Assembly (NCBI GenBank): GCA_964443415.1
Contig: CAYUDC010000075.1
Location: 1-12,277, forward strand
Direction: 5' to 3'
Length of the DNA stretch: 12,277 bases
Origin: B1 sp964443415
GTDB lineage: Bacteria > Bacteroidota > Bacteroidia > UKL13-3
Shown in pieces: positions 1-6,363 of this stretch. Position 1 is the stretch's first letter. Each line of letters opens with the position of its first letter. Position numbers and translations under genes: made by a program. The notes under the pieces are model-generated. The model saw nothing but the letters and a program-made list of their open reading frames with translations. It had not been told where the DNA came from and did not search any database.

Positions 1-311
1 ATTTCCGCTTGATGCGAATGCAAAGGGAAATTCCCTACAAGTCCGGTATTTACAAATCCTTTGAATGCTTCGATTTCTCTTTCGTTCAAAGCATTTCCTA
101 AATCTTCTACTGTTAAGTCATTTATTTTTTTTCCACTTGAAACATAATCGGGCAATGGTTCAATCCAAGGTTTACGATAAAGAACTCTGTCGTAATTGAG
201 TAAATCGTGACGCTCTTTTTCAACGCCTTCAAACTTTGTTGCGAACGCTGTTTTCACATAGCGTATAAAATTTTCTTTTATAGTTTCAAATGAACCTATT
301 GGGTCTTTCAT
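1..311 (-). CDS. Superfamily-2 (DEAD/DEAH-box) helicase, N-terminal part; candidate DruE-like defence helicase
   Basis: The first ~103 codons of a large gene that leaves the window at base 1. It starts MKDPIGSFETIKENFIRYVK and contains KPWIEPLP near residue 50. It ends in FPLHSHQAE, which looks like the Q-motif (HQ) just ahead of the Walker A loop of SF2 helicases, so the ATPase motifs themselves lie outside. From memory, this type of N-terminus belongs to long helicases that end in a DUF1998 zinc-binding region, such as DruE of Druantia, MrfA and relatives. The start ATG (309-311) overlaps the TGA of the upstream 940-residue gene as ATGA, so the pair is almost certainly translationally coupled and its products probably act together. 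The family call rests on a fragment; another DUF1998 helicase (for example a DISARM or Dpd relative) is possible. Confidence 0.6.
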   Translation of the reverse strand, partial: MKDPIGSFETIKENFIRYVKTAFATKFEGVEKERHDLLNYDRVLYRKPWIEPLPDYVSSGKKINDLTVEDLGNALNEREIEAFKGFVNTGLVGNFPLHSHQAE

Positions 312-3130
312 AATGTTTTATTTATTGGTGTTTGACCTAATCTGCTGAATAAATTTGACGTAAATATGCTTGGTATATTTTCGTAAATTCTATATTTTTT
401 TTCTTCAATTACTCTGAAATCTGGTGCTAATCCACTTAATAGCATTATTGATTCGGCAAGTAGTCTTGGTAAAGGAAGTTCTATTGGAATGGCAACTTTA
501 TTATGTGTACTATCAAACAAAATCACGTCCTTTTTGAAATGTTTTAACGCAATAAATCTCCCCCAATTCATATCAATCTTGTAACATTTGTTTTCTTTCC
601 AAAGTTTGTGTTCATAGGTGTATTCGTTTAATTTATATTCAAGCAATGAAAACAATCTATCAAAGGTTGTGTTTTCGCTTTTCTCAAATTTCAATGTTTC
701 AGTATTAAAAGCAAATCTTGCCCAATCGTAATCGACTTCATTTATTGGTTGTAAGATGTTTTCATATTCTATTATGTTTGCTGAAAAATTCAGAAACGCA
801 ACTTGTGGCAGACTGTTTTCAATAAGTTCTATTTGTAACTCATCTGCAAATGCTTTTAAATTCTTTTCCCCGTAATTATCTGCCTTTTGTTGAAATGCTT
901 TTATTGCAATGACATCGGGTAAAAGCAATCTTTCATTTGAAGAAAATTGTTTAGTTATTTCTACTTGTAAATTGTGTTTTGGTGCAGTTTTTATGATTGT
1001 TTCAATCAATGCGGAATCTCTTGCACCAATTAGCAAAACTTTTCTTCCTTTTGTTGTTGGTATAAAGATCAATTGAGGCGGATTCAACACAATACTTTTT
1101 GTTTCGTAATCATAATCAAGTATTCCGATAAAATCATAAAAATTTAAAGATGCCCTTTTCAATTTTGTGAGATTGAAATTTGAACTTACTCGCTGTTCAG
1201 AAAATTCTTTTGAATAGTAAAACTCAAATGCTCTGAAAAATTCTTCAGTAGTCAATACGTTTTTTAATGAAAGAAAATCGCATAGTCTATTTCCGCAATG
1301 GCGATTAAACATTGCTGTTGTTATTTGTGTAGCTGTATCTGTGTTTTTGGAACGGAATAAATGTGTGTAAGGGGCTTGTCGTTGAATGTTTGGGTTTATG
1401 ATATTACTGCCTAAACAATATTGTTCTACATCAGTTGTGATTTTTCTTCCAAAGGAATCTCTTTTGGGCAATTTAGATTCATCAACTTTGATAGCGGTAT
1501 TGTCAGAAGAAACAAGATTGTATACAAGTGCATTTCCTGAAAAAGTATCGTCCTCAACTTTAATATAAAAATCGGCATTTATTGCCGTTTTTTCGCTCAA
1601 TAGCCAACGGTTGTTGAGCGATGTCTTTTTAGAAAGGAACATTTTCTCGTCTGTGCCTTTGTATTGCAAATACACTTTTTCGTTTCCGTCTGAATTTACA
1701 ATTTCAACTTCTGGTAAAAAATCATTTGAATAGGTTCTGAAATTTACTTTTAGCCCTCCAACTAATTCAATTCGTTTTTCAGTGTAGAGTGTAAGGAGTG
1801 GAATTTCAGTAAGTCCTTGTGTTGGGTTACGAAACCAAAACAAAGAATAGTTTTCAGGTAAGCCGTCAAAATCTTTTTGTTCAAAATTTCCGTTGCCAAA
1901 TGTTTTACCCCAATCTTTAATTAGTTCTTGTTTGTCATTTTTGCATAGCAAATACATTCGTTCTGTTTTTGAAAGAAAGTCCGTTTCAATCCAAAAATCG
2001 TTACTCAACTGAAATGTTCCGGCACTTACAAATAATCTCACATCACGGTTTGGGAATTTCGCAATCCATTTGTTGAAATTATCTTTCATTTCAACTCCTT
2101 CGCTAAATTCAAGGGGTATTGTTTTAGACCAACCGTTGATTTCATACAAGTTTTCGTATTCACCAAATTTCAAATCTTCAGGATAATCATTTGAAGAATA
2201 CATTCTGTAAGAGAATGAAATAACTTCATCGTTTGTGTTTACTTTAAATTGAAGAAACAAGGGTGAAACGGTGTAATTTCTTTTCTTTCTTGTTGTTGTT
2301 CCTTCTTCAATTTCTTCGTGTGTTTCGCCTGACCATTTTTTGTATTGACGTTGGATTGTTTGAATGATTGATTTGGACAACTCATCATCTTTTTTCAAAA
2401 AATCTAACGTGCTTTTCGGAATTAAATCTGTTCTACTGTTTTTGATTTTTTCTTTTAAAAACTTGTCATCGTAAAACGTGTTCGGCACTAAACCAATAGA
2501 CTCAAACAATATCGGTAAACGGTTTATAAATTTTTGAGGTAAAACGCATTGGGAAAACATTTTGCCTGCATACTTATAATGATTACTATCAAAAGAATTA
2601 AGATTAAAAAATCCATATTCTCCATTATTTACATCATTAGCCCAAAACTGTAAGCTAGTCCAAAGGGCATTTATATTGTTGTTTTCATTAAATGGTATTC
2701 CCAACTCATTATTTTTTAAATTGAAATAACTACATAGTCTGGGATAATAATTATTGGTGTTGTAGCTATTATCGGTATTCTCGACTAATGGCAATACGAA
2801 AAACACTAAATAAGCTAAATAGGGAGGATACAAAACAGGTATATTATCTATTGTAGCAAAATTTCCGTCCGCCTTTTTTATGCCAACAAGATTGTTTTTA
2901 GAATGAACGTATTTTGCTTTTGCAATAATGTTTCCGTTTGCACCAGGAACACCACGTTTAATGGAATTAATAAAATCACTCCAAATTTCGTCTTCTGTTT
3001 CTTCGGTGAAATTTTGCCTCGCTAGACATATTATATCATTTTTGGTTACATACAAATGAATATCCTTTCCTGCATTTGCAGAGTTAAAGAAGTGTGCTGA
3101 AATAATGTTATTCCATTCTAAATATTTCAT
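308..3130 (-). CDS. Large uncharacterised protein paired with helicase; candidate DruH-like defence protein
   Basis: A 940-residue soluble protein without signal peptide or membrane segments. Visible landmarks are PVLYPPYLAYLVFFVLPL at about residues 98-115, YYPRLCSYF (128-136), ALWTSLQFWAND (155-166), a hydrophobic GRKVLLIGAR strand-loop at about 695-704, and a tail with LPLPRLLAESIMLLSGLAP (about 885-904) then a YENIPSIFTSNLFSRLGQT motif. I recognise no catalytic motif. Size, the ATGA overlap with a following SF2 helicase and the two-gene layout fit Druantia type III, where DruH precedes DruE; this is inference, not a domain match. Four sampled 60-base lines run about 27-38% G+C, against about 45-52% in two lines sampled from the xylanase and carotenoid genes, which suits horizontal acquisition. 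Transcription probably starts near 3308 from the promoter at 3314-3365, leaving a leader of roughly 180 nt. Confidence 0.75.
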   Translation of the reverse strand: MKYLEWNNIISAHFFNSANAGKDIHLYVTKNDIICLARQNFTEETEDEIWSDFINSIKRGVPGANGNIIAKAKYVHSKNNLVGIKKADGNFATIDNIPVLYPPYLAYLVFFVLPLVENTDNSYNTNNYYPRLCSYFNLKNNELGIPFNENNNINALWTSLQFWANDVNNGEYGFFNLNSFDSNHYKYAGKMFSQCVLPQKFINRLPILFESIGLVPNTFYDDKFLKEKIKNSRTDLIPKSTLDFLKKDDELSKSIIQTIQRQYKKWSGETHEEIEEGTTTRKKRNYTVSPLFLQFKVNTNDEVISFSYRMYSSNDYPEDLKFGEYENLYEINGWSKTIPLEFSEGVEMKDNFNKWIAKFPNRDVRLFVSAGTFQLSNDFWIETDFLSKTERMYLLCKNDKQELIKDWGKTFGNGNFEQKDFDGLPENYSLFWFRNPTQGLTEIPLLTLYTEKRIELVGGLKVNFRTYSNDFLPEVEIVNSDGNEKVYLQYKGTDEKMFLSKKTSLNNRWLLSEKTAINADFYIKVEDDTFSGNALVYNLVSSDNTAIKVDESKLPKRDSFGRKITTDVEQYCLGSNIINPNIQRQAPYTHLFRSKNTDTATQITTAMFNRHCGNRLCDFLSLKNVLTTEEFFRAFEFYYSKEFSEQRVSSNFNLTKLKRASLNFYDFIGILDYDYETKSIVLNPPQLIFIPTTKGRKVLLIGARDSALIETIIKTAPKHNLQVEITKQFSSNERLLLPDVIAIKAFQQKADNYGEKNLKAFADELQIELIENSLPQVAFLNFSANIIEYENILQPINEVDYDWARFAFNTETLKFEKSENTTFDRLFSLLEYKLNEYTYEHKLWKENKCYKIDMNWGRFIALKHFKKDVILFDSTHNKVAIPIELPLPRLLAESIMLLSGLAPDFRVIEEKKYRIYENIPSIFTSNLFSRLGQTPINKTL

Positions 3131-3313
3131 TATTAATCGGAATCTTTATTTTTTTTGAAATGATAAATATGTCAATTAATGTTTATTAAGGTATAATTAT
3201 TTGAGGTTAAAATTGTGCCTAAATATGTAGGAATAATGATTGAGTTTTTTATTCTCAGTTTTTATTTCAATTTTAAAATAGCGGATTGTTAAAAAATAAA
3301 GTAGAATTTTTTT
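3131..3313 (-). other. AT-rich leader of the defence-like operon
   Basis: About 180 bases between the predicted start of transcription and the ATG at 3130. The sequence is very AT-rich with no convincing short coding sequence. A weak hairpin (TGAG/CTCA around an A-tract, about 3240-3257) is the only structure seen. The long leader could carry post-transcriptional control, but nothing specific is recognised. Confidence 0.4.
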
Positions 3314-3365
3314 CAAAAGTAGATTAAACCTAGTGCAAATCTATACCCACTTCTAGGTATTTTTC
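3314..3365 (-). promoter_or_regulatory. Promoter with 27-bp upstream element (copy 1), upstream of defence-like operon
   Basis: On the minus strand a 27-bp element (3365-3339, core TACCTAGAAGTGGGTA) is followed by 17 unrelated nt and then TACTTTTG (3321-3314), a perfect match to the Bacteroidota -7 box TAnnTTTG. No TTG -33 box is present; the element occupies that area instead. The identical arrangement recurs at 4275-4326, which makes chance unlikely. The core has imperfect dyad symmetry (ATACC/GGTAT), typical of a dimeric activator site. The regulator is not identified. Confidence 0.7.
3339..3365 (-). repeat. 27-bp direct repeat, copy 1
   Basis: Exactly identical over 27 bases to 4300-4326 and in the same orientation. 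The match stops at both ends, since flanking bases differ immediately. The copies are 961 bp apart and bracket the 224-residue gene. Because each copy stands at the same distance from a -7 box, I read it as a regulatory site rather than a transposition scar. Confidence 0.85.
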
Positions 3366-3370
3366 ACCAT

Positions 3371-3457
3371 CCGCGGGGTGTGACTCCTATCGGAGTCGAA
3401 TAATTTTCGCTTGGGTCAAACTTGGCTATGAATGTGCGACTCCTGGCGGCGTCGGGG
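3371..3457. repeat. REP-like element: two related hairpins
   Basis: Two near-identical GC-rich palindromes sit in AT-rich DNA. The first is GACTCC-TATC-GGAGTC (3382-3397). The second is CGACTCC-TGGC-GGCGTCG (3437-3454, one stem mismatch). They are 39 bases apart, with a CCGCGG palindrome just before at 3371-3376. Same stem, different 4-base loop and paired layout are typical of REP/BIME elements mobilised by TnpA-REP tyrosine transposases. No such transposase is in the window. The element lies downstream of the 224-residue gene and may also end its transcript. Confidence 0.65.
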
Positions 3458-3562
3458 CTTGGAAAGTGTTTTTACTTTAACCCTAGTGATTGGATAAAAT
3501 TGAATTTTTAGAAGCTTAAAATGGATAATAGAATCATCATCTCAAATTCTGTTTTCTCAATA

Positions 3563-4237
3563 TTATCGATACCATTTCTTATACCTATTCTCCATAGGTT
3601 GAATTCGGTAAATAAGTGATAAATTAAAATAATTGGTTCCCATGTTTTTTGCTAGAAAATTAGATTGATCATAATTCACATAATTGTATTCGGCCCGTAA
3701 TCCAAAGTTTAGTCCTTTGTAGGTATGAAACCAGGTATGCGCTCCTATAGAAAGTCCAGTGCCCCTTATCAAAATAGAATCTCCAGTAGCCTTATTTTCT
3801 ACAATTGTGCCAATGCTTTGATTGGCAACTCCTCCAATAAGTTCTGTACACAACCATCTATTCTGATACAGCGTATAAGAAATCCAAGCGCCAAAGCCCC
3901 CTTGCAATGCATTCCTTTGATAGGGTAGAATGGTATCATTTGCTTTTAATAATAGGGGCCTTGTTTGGTTCATACCTCTAATTTGACCGCCTATTTGTGC
4001 CCTCATTTTTTGGGTAATCATGATTCCAATATAAAAAGAAACTTGCAAGTTTGGATTGTAATAGGATGCAAGATTACCCGATGGAACCCATAGCCCTGCA
4101 CCAACGTCTACTGAAAATGGATAGAAATACCATACGCTATCTTGGGGTCTATCCAGTTTGTTTTTCCCATTCCCTTGTGCAAGGTTTTCAATTGATAGAA
4201 GTATTGCGATACAAAAGAGGTATTTCTTTAATTTCAT
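3563..4237 (-). CDS. Secreted outer-membrane beta-barrel-like protein, function unknown
   Basis: 224 residues. Residues 1-21 form a Sec signal peptide (MKLKKYLFCIAILLSIENLAQ), with cleavage probably near AQG. The rest has alternating hydrophobic/polar stretches rich in Gly, Tyr and aromatic residues (VDVGAGLWVPSG about 43-54, LQVSFYIGIMI 64-74, LQGGFGAWISYTLY 111-124, LSIGAHTWFHTYKGLNFGLRAEYNY 162-186, YFNLSLIYRI 203-212), typical of a small outer-membrane beta-barrel. The protein continues past the last strand with a basic tail (ENRYKKWYR), which is unusual for a barrel terminus. It is a single-gene unit with its own promoter (4275-4326), ending ahead of the REP-like hairpins. That promoter is twinned with that of the defence-like operon. 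I do not recognise a named family. Confidence 0.75.
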   Translation of the reverse strand: MKLKKYLFCIAILLSIENLAQGNGKNKLDRPQDSVWYFYPFSVDVGAGLWVPSGNLASYYNPNLQVSFYIGIMITQKMRAQIGGQIRGMNQTRPLLLKANDTILPYQRNALQGGFGAWISYTLYQNRWLCTELIGGVANQSIGTIVENKATGDSILIRGTGLSIGAHTWFHTYKGLNFGLRAEYNYVNYDQSNFLAKNMGTNYFNLSLIYRIQPMENRYKKWYR

Positions 4238-4274
4238 GAGTTAATGGTAAACCTATTGGGCATTTGTCTTTATA

Positions 4275-4326
4275 CAAACATATTCGATAAATGCCTCCCA
4301 TCTATACCCACTTCTAGGTATTTTTC
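4275..4326 (-). promoter_or_regulatory. Promoter with 27-bp upstream element (copy 2), upstream of the 224-residue gene
   Basis: On the minus strand the 27-bp element (4326-4300) is followed by 17 nt and TATGTTTG (4282-4275), a perfect TAnnTTTG -7 box. Transcription would start near 4269, about 30 nt before the ATG at 4237. The 17-nt spacer differs in sequence from copy 1 but has the same length. This is the placement expected of an activator bound next to sigma. Confidence 0.75.
4300..4326 (-). repeat. 27-bp direct repeat, copy 2
   Basis: Second exact copy of the element at 3339-3365. It contains the imperfect dyad ATACC-N8-GGTAT (read on the plus strand), flanked by a T-run on one side. 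Confidence 0.85.
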
Positions 4327-4416
4327 TACCAAGGTTCAATGCCAAAATGAGGGCCAAACGCTAAGTTCATTTTTCTGATTAATTGCAGGAGATTTTACTG
4401 CAAAAAAAATTGGTGT

Positions 4417-4808
4417 GAGACCACTCAAATGCTTCTGTTTGAAGGCTGGATGCTTCCAATCTTCCATATGGAGGCATGCATTGTTAAGCATGAAAGCTTG
4501 CATGCTTGTTGATGCAGCCCTTCAGTTTAAATAATGGAGCACTCCATTCTCCTTTATGGCATGCTGCAATATAATGGATGTAGCGTTTTATTCTTCATAA
4601 TAGAGCCCCTCATTATACTCGATAAAACCCTCCATTACTCCTGATAAAGACCTTCAATAACTTTAATCCTACATTTCATTTAGCACCATTTAGTGTTTTA
4701 TTTCTCAGCATTAAATGTTTTAGTTCCCATTATTAAATGCTTTAATTCCCACCATCAAGTGCTTTAGTTCCCATCATAAAGTGCTTCATATCCCACCATG
4801 CAAATGCT
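4417..4808. repeat. Degenerate 22-bp tandem array, about 18 units
   Basis: Cutting the plus strand every 22 bases from 4417 aligns about 18 units without a single insertion or deletion. Columns 8-9 are AT in 16 of 18 units. Column 12 is A in 16 and column 17 is T in 16. Column 20 is A and column 22 is T in nearly all. Units on the right (4703-4808) are alike, sharing TCCCA at the start and AAGTGCTTTAGT-like ends; those on the left have drifted, as in an ageing minisatellite. The period is not a multiple of three, and I find no open reading frame running through the array, so it is non-coding. It fills most of the 600-base gap between two minus-strand genes. A further weak unit may exist at 4395-4416. 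Confidence 0.8.
4486..4507. repeat. 22-bp near-perfect palindrome inside the array
   Basis: AAGCATG (4486-4492) and CATGCTT (4501-4507) are perfect inverted arms around the palindrome AAGCTT (4494-4499), with a single A/G mismatch pair at 4493/4500. It spans the join of array units 4 and 5 and shares its centre with the dyad of other units. Confidence 0.7.
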
Positions 4809-4809
4809 C

Positions 4810-4853
4810 GCCAACCGCCAACCGTTAAAAGCCAACCGCTAAAAGCTAAAAGC
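4810..4853. repeat. Short GCCAACCG / TAAAAG repeat patch at gene end
   Basis: GCCAACCG occurs at 4810-4817, 4817-4824 and 4831-4838, and TAAAAG at 4826, 4840 and 4847. The patch overlaps the last codons and stop (4839-4841) of the barrel gene. A further GCCAACCG lies at 6355-6362, directly after the stop of the iron-sulfur protein gene, so the motif marks two gene ends here. Confidence 0.6.
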
Positions 4854-5273
4854 CACTCCCAGCCTGCTTCTTAGATTGCCTCCATTTAAGGTTCGGTTCA
4901 AATAGGGTGATAACTCAAATATTACCTGAAAGGCTTTGTACTTTTCGATGGGTTTAAGGCGTACCCCTACGTCTATTAAATACCCGTTGGTAAGCGGTAA
5001 GTTGCCAAAGGCGTTGGCCGGGTTTATGCTAATGCCAGCACCCACATAATAGTTGGCCTGCGGGCCACGCTTTATATTTACCTTGGGCGATAACTCTGTA
5101 TTGAGGTTAGAGAAAAAGGTATTGCTCTCTAGTTTTAGCTCGGCAAACACCCGTTTATCTGCATTGCTGCTAACAGATACCAAAGATTGAAACGGAAAAT
5201 AGCCTACCACCACTTGCGCAAATTGCGGTGTAGTAGCACATAAGAGAAGAAGGTAAAACAAAGCTTTTTTCAT
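4839..5273 (-). CDS. Small secreted beta-barrel-like protein coupled to GH10 xylanase
   Basis: 144 residues, starting at the ATG 5271-5273, which overlaps the TGA of the xylanase gene as ATGA. An in-frame ATG at 5300 exists, but it would place nine extra residues before a clear signal peptide (MKKALFYLLLLCATTPQFAQ), so I reject it. After the signal peptide there are alternating strands (RVFAELKLES 41-50, YYVGAGISIN 75-84, YLIDVGVRL 98-106, FQVIFELSPYL 115-125) and the terminal RLGVAFSF. A last-strand ending in Phe is the usual signature of outer-membrane barrels. At 144 residues it is short for a complete barrel. The coupling suggests production alongside the xylanase, perhaps for surface display or sugar uptake, but no direct evidence of function is visible. 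Confidence 0.75.
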   Translation of the reverse strand: MKKALFYLLLLCATTPQFAQVVVGYFPFQSLVSVSSNADKRVFAELKLESNTFFSNLNTELSPKVNIKRGPQANYYVGAGISINPANAFGNLPLTNGYLIDVGVRLKPIEKYKAFQVIFELSPYLNRTLNGGNLRSRLGVAFSF

Positions 5274-6292
5274 AGCGATTTTTTTAGTTGGCAATAGCAA
5301 GGTTTGGGTTGGTAATTGTCGTCGTACAACAAAGGATAATCTATGCGGTTATAAAAACTCCTTATCCAGCTGTATCTGTCGGTAATGCCCCAAAAGGTAA
5401 TGCCGTATTGATAGGCTGTAGGAAGCTGATTGTAATGGGCTACCAAGCTGCCCAGCAATTGTGCTTGTTGTTCTAAGAGGGAGGCACTTAGTGTTAGTTC
5501 CTTGCCCATAGGGTTTAAAGAGATGTCTAGTTCAGACACATGCACCTGGTAGTGATGCGCCGCTATCTCTTGAAAGGTATACGCTATTTGCGAGGGAGTA
5601 GGAGAGAAGGTGTTGATGTGCATTTGCACGCCTATGCCATCTACCTTAATGCCGCGTAGGCGTAGCTGATTAAATAGCTTAAGCACACTGCGCAGTTTGG
5701 TGGGGTTCGACTCTAAATTATAATCATTATAAAACAACAAGGCATTGGGATTGGCTTCGTGCGCAAAGGCAAAAGCTTTCTCTATATAGCCATCACCCAA
5801 GTTTTGCCTCCAAATGCTATGGCGCAATGTGCCATCTTCGTTAAAGGCTTCGTTTACCACATCCCAAGCTAGCACTTGGTTTTGGTAACGCCTTACAATG
5901 GTTTGAATATGCGTTTTCATCAGCTGCTCCCAGTCTGCTGCATTGCCCTCAAAGTCTAGCATCCACTGGGGGAGTTGTTGGTGCCAAATGAGGGGATGCC
6001 CATGTAGTCGTTTCTGTTTGACCCAAGCGTAAGCTACGAGGCTATCGGCCTCTACCCAATTAAATACATTGGGTTGCGGGTGAATAAGCTCGGCTTTAAA
6101 CAGATTCTCTGGGGTAAAGCTGTTAAACTGTTGGGTAGCTTTTTCGGCATACAAAGGGTCGTTTAACAAGGCATCAAAAGCAATGGCAGTGCCAATGGGA
6201 TACTTTGCTAAGGTGTACAAACCCTGTTGGTCGGTGCAGCTAGGCAATGCCTCTTTCTTGCATCCNNNNNNNNNNGCTTTTAGATTTACCAT
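5270..6292 (-). CDS. GH10 endo-1,4-beta-xylanase, probable lipoprotein (start interrupted by assembly gap)
   Basis: Glycoside hydrolase family 10 cleaves internal beta-1,4 links of xylan with retention. With the gap counted as given, the acid/base is E148 in AWDVVNEAF and the nucleophile E254 in HVSELDI. Other family signatures are FTPENLFKAE (59-68), HGHPLIWH (97-104), QMHIN (223-227) and TFWGITDRYSW (299-309). The barrel appears complete. The N-terminus is broken by ten Ns (6266-6275). Downstream of them the protein begins GCKKEALPSC, a lipobox-like GC, while upstream only MVNLK remains. A lipoprotein signal needs more residues than ten bases can encode, so the Ns probably stand for a longer missing piece and the start at 6292 and its frame are uncertain. 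The product is likely anchored to the outer membrane. It ends in ATGA overlap with the next gene. Confidence 0.9.
   Translation of the reverse strand: MVNLKXXXXGCKKEALPSCTDQQGLYTLAKYPIGTAIAFDALLNDPLYAEKATQQFNSFTPENLFKAELIHPQPNVFNWVEADSLVAYAWVKQKRLHGHPLIWHQQLPQWMLDFEGNAADWEQLMKTHIQTIVRRYQNQVLAWDVVNEAFNEDGTLRHSIWRQNLGDGYIEKAFAFAHEANPNALLFYNDYNLESNPTKLRSVLKLFNQLRLRGIKVDGIGVQMHINTFSPTPSQIAYTFQEIAAHHYQVHVSELDISLNPMGKELTLSASLLEQQAQLLGSLVAHYNQLPTAYQYGITFWGITDRYSWIRSFYNRIDYPLLYDDNYQPKPCYCQLKKSL
6266..6275. other. Assembly gap (10 Ns)
   Basis: A run of exactly ten Ns inside the 5' end of the xylanase gene. The round number suggests a placeholder of unknown length. The flanks fit one another (ATG side and GC lipobox side of a lipoprotein), so the scaffold join is plausible. 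Confidence 0.95.
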
Positions 6293-6304
6293 GGGCTAAC
6301 ATAG

Positions 6305-6312
6305 CAAATATA
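6305..6312 (-). promoter_or_regulatory. Possible -7 box for the xylanase operon
   Basis: TATATTTG on the minus strand matches TAnnTTTG perfectly, 12 nt before the ATG at 6292. No TTG -33 box is found at the usual distance; that area is taken by the hairpin at 6330-6349. The leader would be very short, though the nearby gap leaves the true start open. Confidence 0.4.
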
Positions 6313-6329
6313 GAAGGATTGAATGTTAA

Positions 6330-6349
6330 AAGCATCGCATTCGATGCTT
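6330..6349 (-). terminator. Hairpin terminator after the iron-sulfur protein gene
   Basis: AAGCATCG-CATT-CGATGCTT on the plus strand: a perfect 8-bp stem with a 4-base loop. On the minus strand it is followed by a short T-rich run (TTTTAA). It begins 15 bases beyond the stop codon at 6364 and would close the phototrophy-side transcription unit before the xylanase promoter. Confidence 0.6.
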
Positions 6350-6363
6350 AAGTTGCCAACCGC

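Larger units (their letters stand above)
4238..4838. other. Intergenic region, 600 bases, non-coding
   Basis: Between the starts of the 224-residue gene and the end of the barrel gene at 4839. It holds promoter copy 2 (4275-4326), about 90 bases of unremarkable sequence (4327-4416), the 22-bp array (4417-4808) and the beginning of a short GCCAACCG/TAAAAG repeat patch. No gene is visible on either strand. Confidence 0.75.

Noticed and set aside
3725..4239. Plus-strand open frames of 60-70 codons opposite the 224-residue gene
   Set aside because: Antisense shadows of a gene with signal peptide and promoter; no independent evidence.
3339..4326. 27-bp repeats as target-site duplication of an inserted element
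   Set aside because: 27 bp is too long for a usual duplication, there are no inverted ends or transposase, and both copies keep the same 17-nt distance to a -7 box, which a transposition scar would not explain.
4417..4808. CRISPR array
   Set aside because: Periodic units are contiguous and similar along their whole length, with no constant repeat alternating with unique spacers of matching size, and no cas genes are in the window.
5274..5300. Upstream start (ATG 5300) for the small barrel gene
   Set aside because: It adds nine residues in front of a well-formed signal peptide and lies inside the xylanase coding end; the ATGA overlap start at 5273 is the better choice.
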